Positions 24,592 to 34,150 of a stretch of 64,000 bases of DNA are shown in pieces (the first letter of the stretch is position 1; each line of letters begins with the position of its first letter). Under the pieces are notes generated by a model. The model had not been told where the DNA came from. It did no database searches and saw only the letters and a program-made list of their open reading frames with translations. Both the position numbers and the translations under genes were made by a program. The DNA is from Planctomycetota bacterium (GTDB lineage: Bacteria > Planctomycetota > Planctomycetia > Pirellulales > Pirellulaceae), in contig JACNKX010000097.1 in NCBI GenBank assembly GCA_014381825.1, positions 1-64,000 of the forward strand, read 5' to 3'.

Positions 24592-26142
24592 CTATCTCAG
24601 TTGGAGCAGTTGATCTTCGGCTTGTTCTATCTTGGGGATGATGCCATCAAGTTCGGTCGGGAACCAGCGAGGCAGACCAGGTCGATGGTCGTGGCTGCTG
24701 GCGACGTGCGTCCGGTTGCCGTAGGCGAACGACCAATTGGTCGGACGCCACAGTTGCTGCCACAACACATTCTTTGCGAGAATCGCTTGCCGTAATCGCT
24801 CAAATTTCGCATCTGTAAAAACTCCTCGGGAATTCAAGTCACCACTACTTGCTGGCGACTTGTCGAGCAGTTGGTCGGTCATTTCCAAGGCAAGCTGCCA
24901 GTGCCCTGCCCCGTTTAAGTGAATTCCGTCGGTCGTTAAGCCTTCACTGCGAAAGGCCGCAAGGTCGACGGTCAGATAGCCTCTTCGAGTCGCCAATTCG
25001 CGAATCGCTTTGGCGTAAAGGGCGACTGCATCGTTATGCGTTGTCAAATCAGGCAAATCCGTTCGTTCGCCGAGTTGTTCAAATGGAATCGGTGTCACGA
25101 GGACGATCTTCTGCGTCTGCTGAGCAAATTGTTCGAGCAACTCTTCGTAGGCCTCAATGAAAGCCGGAAGTCGCTCGACTCCGTCCAGTGATTCCATCTG
25201 GCCGAAACTTGCGACAACGATTGTCGCGTTGACTCGCTGCAATTCATCGAGATGCGTTCCGAAGTTCCGCGGTCTTTGCTGTCGATAAACGGTGTCGGCT
25301 TGCCAAGCGGTGTTTCGGAAATAGACTCGATTGTCGGCTGCTGCGATCGTCAAAATAGATTCCAAGTAGCCGTTGGTTGCCTGCTTGGCGACATCACTTC
25401 CACCGGTGAAGACGATGACGTCGTCATCGTTCAATTCGAATCGTCCAGTGAACGAAGTATTCTTTCGCGCGGTCGCTGAACTGACCGTGACAGCTTGCAA
25501 CGTCGCGAGGTCGGCACCTTTGCGATACCGCCACGATCCCGCAAGCGGCGTCATCTGTCCACTGACCTCTATATGCATCTGTTCTGGCTTGCCAAAGATC
25601 CCGCCTGGCCAGCCATGATCCATAACACGAATCGCGATGACGTTGTCTCCAGCGATCAGAGTTCCCTCGGGAACGATGTATTGTCTCGGAGTGTTGTGCG
25701 ATCCTGGTTCCTCGTATCCACCAACTCGAACGCCATTCACCCAAGTGACATCCATATCATCGATCGGTCCCAGTCGCAACGTTCCCCGCTTGCCCGCCAG
25801 TCCCGGCGGAAGTGTCACTACCTTGCGAAACCACACCACGCCGTCGTAGTCTGGCAGCCCTGCATTCTCCCAATGCGTTGGCAGCTTCATTGCCTTCCAG
25901 TCTCTATCATCAAAAGTTGGCTTTGCCCACGCGTCCGACTTCGAACCAGCATCCACTGCCGCGATCCGATCCGACCACAAGGGTTCAGCGGTCTGCTGTT
26001 CGCCTCGCGGTTTAATTCGACGGGATGCTACAGTCACATGTGATGAGTCAAGTTCGCCCTCCTCCGCCCCGGACGATACCGTAGTTAACAGAAGCAGTGC
26101 GGCAAATAACCAACACAGTCCGCAAAGTGTTCTAGAAGTCAT
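24592..26142 (-). CDS. Secreted SGNH-hydrolase/jelly-roll protein
   Basis: The 516-residue protein has a signal peptide, a beta-galactosidase-type jelly roll (about residues 85-195; WENAGLPDYDGVVWFRK, VTWVNGVRVG, GDNVIAIRVMDHG), and an SGNH/GDSL-like hydrolase domain (about 235-460) ending in LTTDGIHLNGAGHWQLA with the Asp-x-x-His pair. Block I reads FTGGSD rather than GDS, so Ser of GGS is the likely nucleophile. This order matches sialate O-acetylesterase-like or carbohydrate-esterase proteins. It would deacetylate sugars in the periplasm. The neighbouring enolase-type gene ends 147 nt upstream of its start. Confidence 0.8.
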   Translation of the reverse strand: MTSRTLCGLCWLFAALLLLTTVSSGAEEGELDSSHVTVASRRIKPRGEQQTAEPLWSDRIAAVDAGSKSDAWAKPTFDDRDWKAMKLPTHWENAGLPDYDGVVWFRKVVTLPPGLAGKRGTLRLGPIDDMDVTWVNGVRVGGYEEPGSHNTPRQYIVPEGTLIAGDNVIAIRVMDHGWPGGIFGKPEQMHIEVSGQMTPLAGSWRYRKGADLATLQAVTVSSATARKNTSFTGRFELNDDDVIVFTGGSDVAKQATNGYLESILTIAAADNRVYFRNTAWQADTVYRQQRPRNFGTHLDELQRVNATIVVASFGQMESLDGVERLPAFIEAYEELLEQFAQQTQKIVLVTPIPFEQLGERTDLPDLTTHNDAVALYAKAIRELATRRGYLTVDLAAFRSEGLTTDGIHLNGAGHWQLALEMTDQLLDKSPASSGDLNSRGVFTDAKFERLRQAILAKNVLWQQLWRPTNWSFAYGNRTHVASSHDHRPGLPRWFPTELDGIIPKIEQAEDQLLQLR

Positions 26143-26289
26143 TTCAATACTCAGTGCCTGGCGGCTTCCGTCCGAAGTCTCACGACTTCGGCTACGACAG
26201 TAATTGATTGGCCGATGCCTGACTATGATAATGAGCCAATGAACCTGCGGCTATCTGTGGCGATCGCAAAGTAACCGGACAGCGAGAGT

Positions 26290-27471
26290 TCAACGCCAGC
26301 CTTCGAACGGTTGATATGGAAACTCTTCTTCACAGCCCGGGACAGGCTCGACGCCCAGCCCCGGGTCTGTCGGCGGGTGGAGGTAACCCCCTTTGGGCTG
26401 CAACGCTGCTGGGGCCATCCGCTGATGAAGCTCAAGATCCTCGGGGGATCCAATCATTTCGAGCATGAAGCAGTTTGGGATGGCGGCGAGTAACTGAACG
26501 GCTGCGGCTGTGGCGAGCGGCCCGTTTGGATTGTGCGGGCACATCGAAACGTAGTGCGACTCGGCGAGCGCCGAGATCTTTTTGCCTGCCGTGATGCCAC
26601 CGCAGTTGGCGATGTCCACTTGCAATAGTGCTAGTGATCGTGCTTCGAGGAATGGACGCACTTCGTAGATCGAAGCCAATCTCTCGCCCGATGCGATGCG
26701 CGTCACGCTTCGCGATGCGACTTCCCGTAATGCGTTTGCATCTTCCGGTGGCGTTGGCTCTTCGATAAACATCAACTTGTAAGGAGCAAGCGCTTCGCAC
26801 AATTGTATTGCGTCGGCTGGGCTCAATCGCCCGTGGCAATCGACGGCGAGTTCGAACTCACTGCCAACTGCTTCGCGTCCCGCGGCGAAGAACTCAGCGA
26901 TCCGGTCGAATGTGTCAGTTGGTAGCCATTCGGTTTCGCGCCAGCTTGCGGGAATGTTGCCGCGCGATCCGGAATAGCCTTTGTCTGCCGCAGGTGCCGC
27001 GCCACCGTAGAACAGCGGTAGTGTTGTCTTGGCAGCGAAGTAGCCCCGCTCCTTGCAACGCAATAGATTTGCAGCAAACTGCTCGGGCGAACCTCCCGCT
27101 GGGCAATGGCAATACACTGGAATGCGATCACGCGTCGGACCACCCAACAGCTGGTAGATCGGCACACCGAGCGACTTTCCCTTAATGTCCCACAGTGCCA
27201 CGTCGATTGCGCTGATAGCCGATCCATGCAACGGGCCACCAACCCAAAACGAATCGCGGTACATTTTCTCATGATGGTCTTCTATCCGCAGTGGATCTTT
27301 GCCCACGAGATATCGGCCTAGCTCGTGCAGATTCTGCTCGACCGTCTTGCTGCGCCGCTTAAGCACAGTCTCGCCGTACCCGATGATGCCTTCGTCGGTA
27401 TGCAGCTCGACAACGATGCAGTTTCGAAAGCCAAGTCCGATCAACTTAGTTGCAAGTTTCGTGATGTGCAT
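26290..27471 (-). CDS. Enolase-superfamily (mandelate racemase-like) sugar-acid dehydratase
   Basis: The 393-residue protein has the enolase N-terminal capping domain (residues 1-120) and the C-terminal barrel. Metal ligands are seen in AVDCHGR (Asp), FIEEPTPP (Glu) and IASGERLA (Glu); the catalytic His is in MCPHNPNGPL. This layout, with His in HGR of the second strand, fits the galactonate dehydratase subgroup, which converts aldonates to 2-keto-3-deoxy acids. The specific sugar acid cannot be assigned. It is followed in the operon (30 nt upstream in gene order) by a DapA-family aldolase, so the pair suggests acid-sugar degradation through a keto-deoxy intermediate. Confidence 0.85.
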   Translation of the reverse strand: MHITKLATKLIGLGFRNCIVVELHTDEGIIGYGETVLKRRSKTVEQNLHELGRYLVGKDPLRIEDHHEKMYRDSFWVGGPLHGSAISAIDVALWDIKGKSLGVPIYQLLGGPTRDRIPVYCHCPAGGSPEQFAANLLRCKERGYFAAKTTLPLFYGGAAPAADKGYSGSRGNIPASWRETEWLPTDTFDRIAEFFAAGREAVGSEFELAVDCHGRLSPADAIQLCEALAPYKLMFIEEPTPPEDANALREVASRSVTRIASGERLASIYEVRPFLEARSLALLQVDIANCGGITAGKKISALAESHYVSMCPHNPNGPLATAAAVQLLAAIPNCFMLEMIGSPEDLELHQRMAPAALQPKGGYLHPPTDPGLGVEPVPGCEEEFPYQPFEGWR

Positions 27472-27501
27472 GATTGCTCTAGCGGTGATCCTCTTGACAC
27501 G

Positions 27502-28422
27502 TTAGTCCAGCCAGCCGGTGGCTCGCAGCTCGTCGGCGAGCATTTCGAGTTGCTGTTCCGTCAACGGCGAGAACGGCTCGCGAGAATAGCCGCCGTGTCT
27601 GCCCCACAGCTTGAGCATGCCTCGATAGATTGATAGGTCAGCGGCAGGACCGAGCTTCTGATAGGTGTAAAGATGCACGATGGGCAGGATTCGTTTCCAA
27701 AGTTCCAAGCCTTTCTCGACGTCCTTTTCTTCGACAACAGCTTGGTACATCTCGATCGCAGTGCCCGTTGCCACATTCAAGATCCCGCTGATCCAACCGT
27801 GGCCGCCGGCCGCGAATGCTTCGAATGCCGAAAGGAAGCTGCCATAGAAGATCCGCATCTCGTCGCCAACCATCAGCGAAAGGTCGTGCACTGGCACAAC
27901 GGACTCCATCGTACTCTTCACCATATGCACCGTGTCTTCGTCGACAAGTTGAGCGATCTGTTGCGGGGATAGCGCAGGACAAGCGGTGTTGTTTGGATTG
28001 TTGTACAGCATGATCGGGCGATCGGTCTTTCGGCGCAGTGTCCGATAGTGTTCGATCACCGACGCCATCGGCGGCTTGCTGTAGTAAGGCAAGATCACGA
28101 TCAAAGCATCGACGCCGATCTCTTGGGCTTCGCGAGAAATCTCGACCGTCAGCTTCGTCGCGTTGTGCCCAGTCCCTGCGATGATCGGCAATTTGCCGCC
28201 GAAGTGTTCAACTGCCAGACGACATAACTCGATCCGCTCTTCGATTGTCAACGCGATAAATTCACCGCTGGTTCCAGCCACGACCAAGCCGTGAACACCT
28301 TGATCGACGAGCCAATTCCAGTGATCGAGTGTTGCTCGCGTATCCACGTTCCCTTCAGCATCGAAGAACGTCATCCCTGCCGGGAAGATGCCACGATAGG
28401 GAGAAAGGTCGTAGCTCGGCAT
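27502..28422 (-). CDS. DapA-family aldolase/dehydratase
   Basis: The 306-residue (beta/alpha)8 protein has the family features: VVAGTSGEFIALTIEER (GTTGE-like phosphate/carboxylate loop), IMLYNNPNNT (catalytic Tyr, about residue 140) and VHMVKSTME (Schiff-base Lys, about 169). DapA-superfamily members include dihydrodipicolinate synthase, N-acetylneuraminate lyase and 2-keto-3-deoxy-gluconate aldolase. Context beside a galactonate-dehydratase-like gene favours a keto-deoxy sugar-acid aldolase over lysine synthesis, but this is inference. It is 31 nt downstream of the DUF1501 gene on the same strand. Confidence 0.88.
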   Translation of the reverse strand: MPSYDLSPYRGIFPAGMTFFDAEGNVDTRATLDHWNWLVDQGVHGLVVAGTSGEFIALTIEERIELCRLAVEHFGGKLPIIAGTGHNATKLTVEISREAQEIGVDALIVILPYYSKPPMASVIEHYRTLRRKTDRPIMLYNNPNNTACPALSPQQIAQLVDEDTVHMVKSTMESVVPVHDLSLMVGDEMRIFYGSFLSAFEAFAAGGHGWISGILNVATGTAIEMYQAVVEEKDVEKGLELWKRILPIVHLYTYQKLGPAADLSIYRGMLKLWGRHGGYSREPFSPLTEQQLEMLADELRATGWLD

Positions 28423-28453
28423 GGGATTTCCTTGCGTTGGCGACTGGATAACG

Positions 28454-29836
28454 CTAGATCAACTCGGCGATCGGCTCGCCATCGGTCAAGATCGGTACCG
28501 GTCGACCGCTGTTGTCGTAGTAATGCTGATTTGTGTCGATCCCGAAGCGGCGATAGATCGTGGCGAGCAGGCAATTACTGTCCATCGTGCGCTCGACGGG
28601 GTGCTCGCCGCGTGGGTTAGTTGCTCCAACGACTTGCCCCATTTTTAATCCGCCGCCGGCAAGAAAGATGCTCATCGCTTTCGACCAATGATCGCGCCCG
28701 GGACGCTTCGTCGCGTCTTGATGGCGAACTTGCGGTGTGCGACCGAATTCGCCGCAGAAGATGAATAATACCTTCTTGTCCAACCCTCTAGCGTGAAGAT
28801 CTTCGATTAAGGCGGGGACGGCGACGTCGAACACGGGCATGCGTTCGCGATACGCACGGAACGTGTGTGTGTTGACAGAATGATCGTCCCAATTGCTCAC
28901 GCGGCCAGCTTCCTTGCTTAACGAAAAGCTTGCTTGCAGTTGAACGATTCGCACGCCCGATTCTACAAGACGCCGAGCGAGTAGTAGTCCCTGGCCCCAA
29001 CTTGTTCGCCCGTAGCGATCGCGAACTTCGTCCGGCTCCTTGGAAATATTAAAGGCCTCGGCAGTCCGTGGACTGGTCAGCATCGCGACCGCTCGCTCGT
29101 TGAATTTGTCGAGCGCCGTCATGGTTCCCTTGCGGTCGACTTCTCGACGAAAACGATCGAAGGTGCTGAGTAGTTTCTTGCGAGTCTCTAGCTCTTTCAA
29201 CGCATCTTGCGTTACGGTTAAGTCGCCGACGTTGAACTTCGGACTGTTCGGGTCGCCTCGGAACATGAACGGGCTGTTCGCAGCGCCAAGATAGGCTGGG
29301 CCGCCGCCATAGAATTTGGTATTTGCCACGGCGAGCGGTATGTCTTGCGCCGTGTGTTCCAGCTGATGCGAGACAACCGATGCAAACTCGGGATACTCGC
29401 CATCAGATGGATTTGCTGCAGTCGGAGTGTAGCCCGAGAGGAAACGATTCGTTCCGCCCGAGTGCTCGTTGCGATTGTGATGCAGGCTGCGGACGATCGA
29501 GAACTTGTCAGCCATCTTGGCCAGATTGGGGAGCAACTCGCAGATCTCAATGCCAGAAACATTGGTGCTGATCGGCTTAAAGTCGCCTCGGTATTCGGCG
29601 GGTGCCTCGGGCTTGAGATCGAAAGTCTCAAGATGACTGGGGCCACCGTTCGCCCACATCAAGATCACCGAAAACTCGCGGTCGAGGTTCGCTAGGGATT
29701 CCTCGCTTGCCAACAGCTGCGGCAAATTCGGACAGATCCCACTGGTCAGCGCCCCCATTCCCAAACCGCCGACGGTCAGAAATGTGCGGCGATCCAATGG
29801 GCCGGGGCAGTGAATTTGCTTCTGTGGAAATCGCAT
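28454..29836 (-). CDS. DUF1501 secreted protein (operon member)
   Basis: The 460-residue protein has a Tat-type signal (DRRTFLTVGGLGMGAL) and the DUF1501 core: MWANGGPSHLETFDLKP near residue 60, EHSGGTNRFLSGYTP, WGQGLLLARRLVESGVRIVQ near 275, and LFIFCGEFGRTP near 350, then GRDHW. It lies 10 nt downstream of its DUF1553 partner. Compared with the DUF1501 protein at 11894 it is of similar length but more canonical in having the DRYGRTSWGQG segment. It is expected in the periplasm; the reaction is unproved. Confidence 0.9.
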   Translation of the reverse strand: MRFPQKQIHCPGPLDRRTFLTVGGLGMGALTSGICPNLPQLLASEESLANLDREFSVILMWANGGPSHLETFDLKPEAPAEYRGDFKPISTNVSGIEICELLPNLAKMADKFSIVRSLHHNRNEHSGGTNRFLSGYTPTAANPSDGEYPEFASVVSHQLEHTAQDIPLAVANTKFYGGGPAYLGAANSPFMFRGDPNSPKFNVGDLTVTQDALKELETRKKLLSTFDRFRREVDRKGTMTALDKFNERAVAMLTSPRTAEAFNISKEPDEVRDRYGRTSWGQGLLLARRLVESGVRIVQLQASFSLSKEAGRVSNWDDHSVNTHTFRAYRERMPVFDVAVPALIEDLHARGLDKKVLFIFCGEFGRTPQVRHQDATKRPGRDHWSKAMSIFLAGGGLKMGQVVGATNPRGEHPVERTMDSNCLLATIYRRFGIDTNQHYYDNSGRPVPILTDGEPIAELI

Positions 29837-29846
29837 CGCAAGTTCC

Positions 29847-32063
29847 TCAGTGAATGTACATGAACTCTTTAGTATTCATCAGCGCCCACAGCAGATTGCC
29901 GTAAGCCTTTTTTGTGTCTTTCTCGGACGCGAAGTACTCGGTCGCGTCCTTTAGTTCTTGCGGGGTTGGTTCCCGTGAGAAAGCAGCCAGGAACAACTCT
30001 TTCAACTTCGTGGGATCGTCTCGTTCATCAGCCGCCAGAGAGGCCGCAAAACCTTTGCTTGAAGTCGCCTTTCCGAGGATAAAGCTGTTATTCATCACGA
30101 ACAGCGATTGTGAGAGGCTTGGTTCAGCGGTTCGTTCGCATTCGCAGGCGCTTTCGCGTTTGGGGCGTCCGAATAGCAGCAAGAACTCGTTGGAGTAATC
30201 CTCATCAGGCAACTGCGTGGCGCGGGTCTCGGCGGGTAAGCCACTGTATCGCGTTGGAACTCCGGAGACGTGATCGAAGGCATCGAGCAGCACCTCAGCG
30301 GCCAATCGCTGTGGATAGAATCGAGAGTGATTCTGCGTTTCATTCAAATTGTCGTCCCCGGCCTGCGAACTTAGCTGGTACGTGGTGCTGTTGCAGATCA
30401 ATCGGATCACATGCTTCATGTCAAACTTGCTGCTCACAAATTCCGAAGCCAACTCGTCTAACAGTGGTTCGATCGTGGCAGGATTTGTTACGCGCAGATC
30501 GTCCATGGGCTCGACCAAGCCACGACCGAAGAAGTGTCCCCACATTCGGTTCACAAAGGCGCGAGAGAAATAATGGTTCTCAGGAGCACTCATCCAATCA
30601 ACAAGTGCGTGTCTTGGATCTTCGTAAGATGCGAGCTCGATCGGTTCTTCATCCAGACCACGCGGCATAACGACTTCGCCGGTCTCAGGATGTTTGACCT
30701 CGCCTGTCGCTCTTACGAAGACTGTCTCGTCGGCTCGTCGCTCAGCAACTCCAGCACCGCCTTTCCGGTCAACTCGTCCGAAGAACGCGGCCAGTCCGTA
30801 GTAGTCATGCTGGCTGAACTTCTCGAAAGGATGATGGTGACAGCGAGCGCAACCGATTCGAATTCCGAGAAACACCTGCGCAGTATCGTCGACGTAACGA
30901 TCGAGATAACGAACTTCGGCGTACCACTGAGCCGGAGGATTGACCGTCACGTTGCCGGTTGCCGTAATGACATCTCTGACGAACTGATCGTATGGCATAT
31001 TGGTAGCGATCGCATTCCGGATCCAACGATGAAATGCGATCGTTCCAGGGATTCGAGGCGTTTGACCGCGACGTTTGTTTCGCAACAAGTCGGACCATTT
31101 CTGCGCAAAGTGATCGGCATAGTCCGGACTCGCGAGAAGTCGGTCGACGAGCTGTGCGCGTTTGTCGGAAGAAGGAGTTTGCAAGAAGACCTCGGTCTCG
31201 GCCAAAGTCGGCAGCCGCCCAGCGATCTGTAAGGTCACGCGTCGAAGAAACGAGCCATCGTCGGCGATGTCGGCTGGTGGAACTCGCAGCTGTTTCAGCT
31301 TCTCGACAATATGTTTATCGACGAGGTTTCCGATTGGGAACGATGTCAGTCGCTGGTCGACGTCGGCGTCCGGATTCACGGCGGGGACGATCACACGGCT
31401 GATGGCCGCGTGTCCCTGGTAAAGGCCGACGATCGGCGTTTCGCCAGTTCGGTCTTCCGTGTGGACAAGTCCATTCGCACTAACCTCTGCGATGGCTGGC
31501 TCTGCGCTGTTGAACCGTACCAGTCGCGTAACATCTCGTTGGGATCCGTCTGAGTAGATTGCCGTCGCTGTTAGTTGCAGTTCTGCGGCGGGCGTCATCT
31601 GAGGCGAAGCGAGAGTTATTTGCAGCTGCTGAATTCGTGGCGAGTCTTCCCTTCCCCAAGGCATATCGGCCGCAATCCAGTCTCGCAACAACGCGTACTC
31701 GGGATCTGTTGGCTCCAACCGTCGACCGCCACCGTGCGGCACCGACATCGTCGCCTTTTTCAGAAGTAGCGACTCGCCGGGCGAAGCAGGAAAGACGCGG
31801 CGACCTCGCGAGCCTCGGCTGACAGCGTCGAAATCTTCGAGTGGTTCGAATCCAAACAACGACAGTTTAAACCCGCCGCGCCCCGTCGATTTGCCGTGAC
31901 ATCCGCCGCTATTACAACCGAGCTTCGTGAGAATCGGAGCAATGTCATTCGTGAAGTTGAGGTTTGGCGTTTCAACCGCTCTCAGAGGCGGACCGGTAGG
32001 CAGCGAGAACGCGACAAGGGCAATCAACAGCACTAATGAAGTTCGTTGAAACAACACGTTCAC
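29847..32063 (-). CDS. PSCyt/BIG2/DUF1549/DUF1553 cytochrome
   Basis: The 738-residue secreted protein has a signal peptide, an N-terminal haem-like motif CNSGGCHGK (C-x4-CH, not the usual CxxCH) around residue 50, an Ig-like (BIG2) domain at about 155-240, DUF1549 with CARCHHHPFEKF around 400, and DUF1553 with VNRMWGHFFGRGLV around 500, ending NTKEFMYIH. The start is GTG (32061-32063), which overlaps the stop of the PPC gene by 4 nt (GTGA), so translation is coupled. Its partner is the DUF1501 gene 10 nt downstream. The N-terminal C-x4-CH motif is a recurring variant in this family and may or may not bind haem. Confidence 0.9.
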   Translation of the reverse strand: MNVLFQRTSLVLLIALVAFSLPTGPPLRAVETPNLNFTNDIAPILTKLGCNSGGCHGKSTGRGGFKLSLFGFEPLEDFDAVSRGSRGRRVFPASPGESLLLKKATMSVPHGGGRRLEPTDPEYALLRDWIAADMPWGREDSPRIQQLQITLASPQMTPAAELQLTATAIYSDGSQRDVTRLVRFNSAEPAIAEVSANGLVHTEDRTGETPIVGLYQGHAAISRVIVPAVNPDADVDQRLTSFPIGNLVDKHIVEKLKQLRVPPADIADDGSFLRRVTLQIAGRLPTLAETEVFLQTPSSDKRAQLVDRLLASPDYADHFAQKWSDLLRNKRRGQTPRIPGTIAFHRWIRNAIATNMPYDQFVRDVITATGNVTVNPPAQWYAEVRYLDRYVDDTAQVFLGIRIGCARCHHHPFEKFSQHDYYGLAAFFGRVDRKGGAGVAERRADETVFVRATGEVKHPETGEVVMPRGLDEEPIELASYEDPRHALVDWMSAPENHYFSRAFVNRMWGHFFGRGLVEPMDDLRVTNPATIEPLLDELASEFVSSKFDMKHVIRLICNSTTYQLSSQAGDDNLNETQNHSRFYPQRLAAEVLLDAFDHVSGVPTRYSGLPAETRATQLPDEDYSNEFLLLFGRPKRESACECERTAEPSLSQSLFVMNNSFILGKATSSKGFAASLAADERDDPTKLKELFLAAFSREPTPQELKDATEYFASEKDTKKAYGNLLWALMNTKEFMYIH

Positions 32064-33631
32064 TCGCTAACGTAAATGATCATTTCGTCGACACGTCTCG
32101 TCGTACCGGACCGAATTAGTACGGCATTTAGCAATGGGATCGTGTGCGTATCAGAGTCGATCTCCGCTTCCACCACAAGTCGAAGCGAGTGGAAGCCTGT
32201 CTGTGCGTCCATGGCAGCCGATACTTTGACCGCCTTTGTGATCTCCTTGGCATCGAGAACATATGGCTCAACGGTCAATCCGTTGGGTGTCTCCATCGCA
32301 CGAACCGTTACTGGAACGGCGAAACCCCCAGTCCTAACGACCGTCAATGCAAGTTCCGCGTCGCCACCTCGCTTGACGAAGACGCCGCGACTCGGCTTCG
32401 TACCTGCAGGCATGGCGACCGCGATGACATGTGGTCGCTGAGCTTCAACGATCAGTTCGTAAACTCGATCGGCTCCGAAGACACTGCCACCGTACAGGTC
32501 ACGGACGGCTAACGAATATTCGCCATCGGCCGGCGCTTTCCAATCACTTGCTGGATCCAACGTGGCAAGCGGCAAAGTCGCGGGAACTCCCTTGGGGGAC
32601 GCAAGGTCGGTGATGGTTGTTACTAGCTTGTTATCAGTGTTATAGATGGCGACTTCGAGATCCATCAATTGTCCAAGCCGCTCGCCGAACGCTTCGAGAT
32701 GTACGGTTTCGTCTTTCTTTGCCTGGAAGCGAAACCAGTCGACTTCGTTCCGCTCGACAAGCCGACCGGCGATTCGGCTAGGAAGTTCTATCGACTGGGG
32801 TTTCTGTCGTGACTGTTCGTACTCATCTTGAACCGCGACCGCCGGGAACAGATCGTCTGGATAAAGGAGGCCAGTAGTGCGTTCAATCGAAGCGACGTCC
32901 TGCGAACCAGTTGTCACTTCAAGCCGATAAATGCTGTAATCGTCCTTGCGATAGGCTCGGTCATGTACGAGTACTCGATAGGTTCCTGTTGTGGGCAACT
33001 TGTGCGTTACGCGCGGCTCCTGTTCGCGCGAGGAGCTATGTACGAGCTCGCGCCCATTCGGACTGAATAACGTGAAGGCAGCTTGAACGCTCCCATCCAG
33101 AGAAGCCGATCGGCAAGTGATCGTGATAAGTTGCTCTTGTTGACCTTCAAAGGCAAACCAATCGAGATCGGCCGCCTTGTCGAGCCGTGCTTCGATCATT
33201 GATGGGATGGAAATCTGCTGTGCCTGGTCGCGGGTGTCGTTACTGTCCTGCTCGACGATTACCGGATTCGAGGTGACGCTAAATCGTCGCGGCCCTGCGA
33301 GTCCTTCCGGCGTCGCCAACCACAACTCGCAATCGCCCAAAGACGAGTCGGTCGACACGTTGATGCGAAAGCGATCCTTCTCGATGTGCTCCGCGGACAA
33401 ACCCTCTTGCGTGAAATAGAGCGAGCCACCTTGGTCAACACCCTTACCGACCAGCGCAATCTCACAACTCGTTCCAACCTGGCAGCCGCATGGAAAGACA
33501 CCCTTCAAATCCGGCTCGGCAGCGGTCAGCGAAGCAGCGACCAAGTGAAGGGCAACGATGACCAATACGCTAAGGAAACGCAGGGGGCACCCATCGAGCG
33601 AGGCGAGCAGTAAAGCAACGATCACAGGCAT
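32060..33631 (-). CDS. Secreted protein with pre-peptidase C-terminal (PPC) domains
   Basis: The 523-residue protein has a long hydrophobic start (residues about 1-35) and at least two PPC-like beta domains, seen as DLDWFAFEGQQEQLITITC (about 160-250) and EVDWFRFQAKKDETVHLEA (about 275-375), with a tail beta domain. PPC domains occur in secreted peptidases and stand-alone carbohydrate or polymer-binding proteins; no protease motif is seen here. It is the first gene of the minus-strand run and is translationally coupled to the DUF1553 cytochrome. ATG 33631 is preferred; an in-frame TTG 12 nt upstream and another internal start are possible because the leader is unusually long. Confidence 0.75.
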   Translation of the reverse strand: MPVIVALLLASLDGCPLRFLSVLVIVALHLVAASLTAAEPDLKGVFPCGCQVGTSCEIALVGKGVDQGGSLYFTQEGLSAEHIEKDRFRINVSTDSSLGDCELWLATPEGLAGPRRFSVTSNPVIVEQDSNDTRDQAQQISIPSMIEARLDKAADLDWFAFEGQQEQLITITCRSASLDGSVQAAFTLFSPNGRELVHSSSREQEPRVTHKLPTTGTYRVLVHDRAYRKDDYSIYRLEVTTGSQDVASIERTTGLLYPDDLFPAVAVQDEYEQSRQKPQSIELPSRIAGRLVERNEVDWFRFQAKKDETVHLEAFGERLGQLMDLEVAIYNTDNKLVTTITDLASPKGVPATLPLATLDPASDWKAPADGEYSLAVRDLYGGSVFGADRVYELIVEAQRPHVIAVAMPAGTKPSRGVFVKRGGDAELALTVVRTGGFAVPVTVRAMETPNGLTVEPYVLDAKEITKAVKVSAAMDAQTGFHSLRLVVEAEIDSDTHTIPLLNAVLIRSGTTRRVDEMIIYVSE

Positions 33632-33840
33632 GGCGGGATTCAAGCAGAGGCGGGCGTGGGTAGCCAGGAGGGTCTTACATTTTCGATGATAGCGACGCGA
33701 AAGGCAAGTGAAACCGTTCGAGGTGATGATCTTTCGATTGTTGGGTGACGGTCAACGTCCTCAGAAAACGACCTCTTCAACTAGCTCCCATTCGCTCTGG
33801 TTGCTCGCTCATCGAAATAATCCTAAAAGAGCATTCATGT

Positions 33841-33897
33841 TGTCAGTGACACTATTGACGCCAAGTCGCATGACCGATTTTATTAATGTCAGTGACA
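33841..33897 (+). promoter_or_regulatory. Promoter flanked by two operator palindromes
   Basis: The 11-bp palindrome TGTCAGTGACA (arms TGTCA/TGACA around a central G) occurs at 33841-33851 and again, identical, at 33887-33897. Between them lies TTGACG (33855-33860) and, 17 nt later, TTTTAT (33878-33883), a plausible -35/-10 pair. Twin operators around a promoter suggest autorepression by the antitoxin of the downstream pair. The second copy overlaps an alternative ATG at 33886. Confidence 0.6.
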
Positions 33898-33921
33898 ACG
33901 AAAACAACCAGGAAACGAGCC

Positions 33922-34146
33922 ATGCACCCTAGCAAGCACATTCGCGAAGCGCTGGAATACGCGGAAGCGAATGGCTGGACAATTGCCAAGGCTAGACCTG
34001 GTGCCCACATCTGGGGTTCGATCTATTGCATGTTAAACACACGCGAAGGTTGTCGCGTCAATGTATACTCAACACCAAAGAACCCTCAAGATCACGCAAA
34101 GCGACTTCGTCGAGCCGTTGATCGCTGCCAGCACCAAGGAGGCTAA
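33922..34146 (+). CDS. HicA-like small basic protein (candidate toxin)
   Basis: The 74-residue protein reads MHPSKHIREALEYAEANGW, then AKARPGAHIWGSIYC and NVYSTPKNPQDHAKRLRRAV. The central G-x-H-x-W turn and following beta strands recall the double-stranded-RNA-binding-like HicA fold, in which a His is catalytic for mRNA interference. Similarity is weak and the call is tentative. An upstream ATG (33886) lies in the operator; ATG 33922 has AGGAA upstream and is chosen. The next gene starts 4 nt after its stop. Confidence 0.5.
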   Translation: MHPSKHIREALEYAEANGWTIAKARPGAHIWGSIYCMLNTREGCRVNVYSTPKNPQDHAKRLRRAVDRCQHQGG

Positions 34147-34150
34147 TCAG

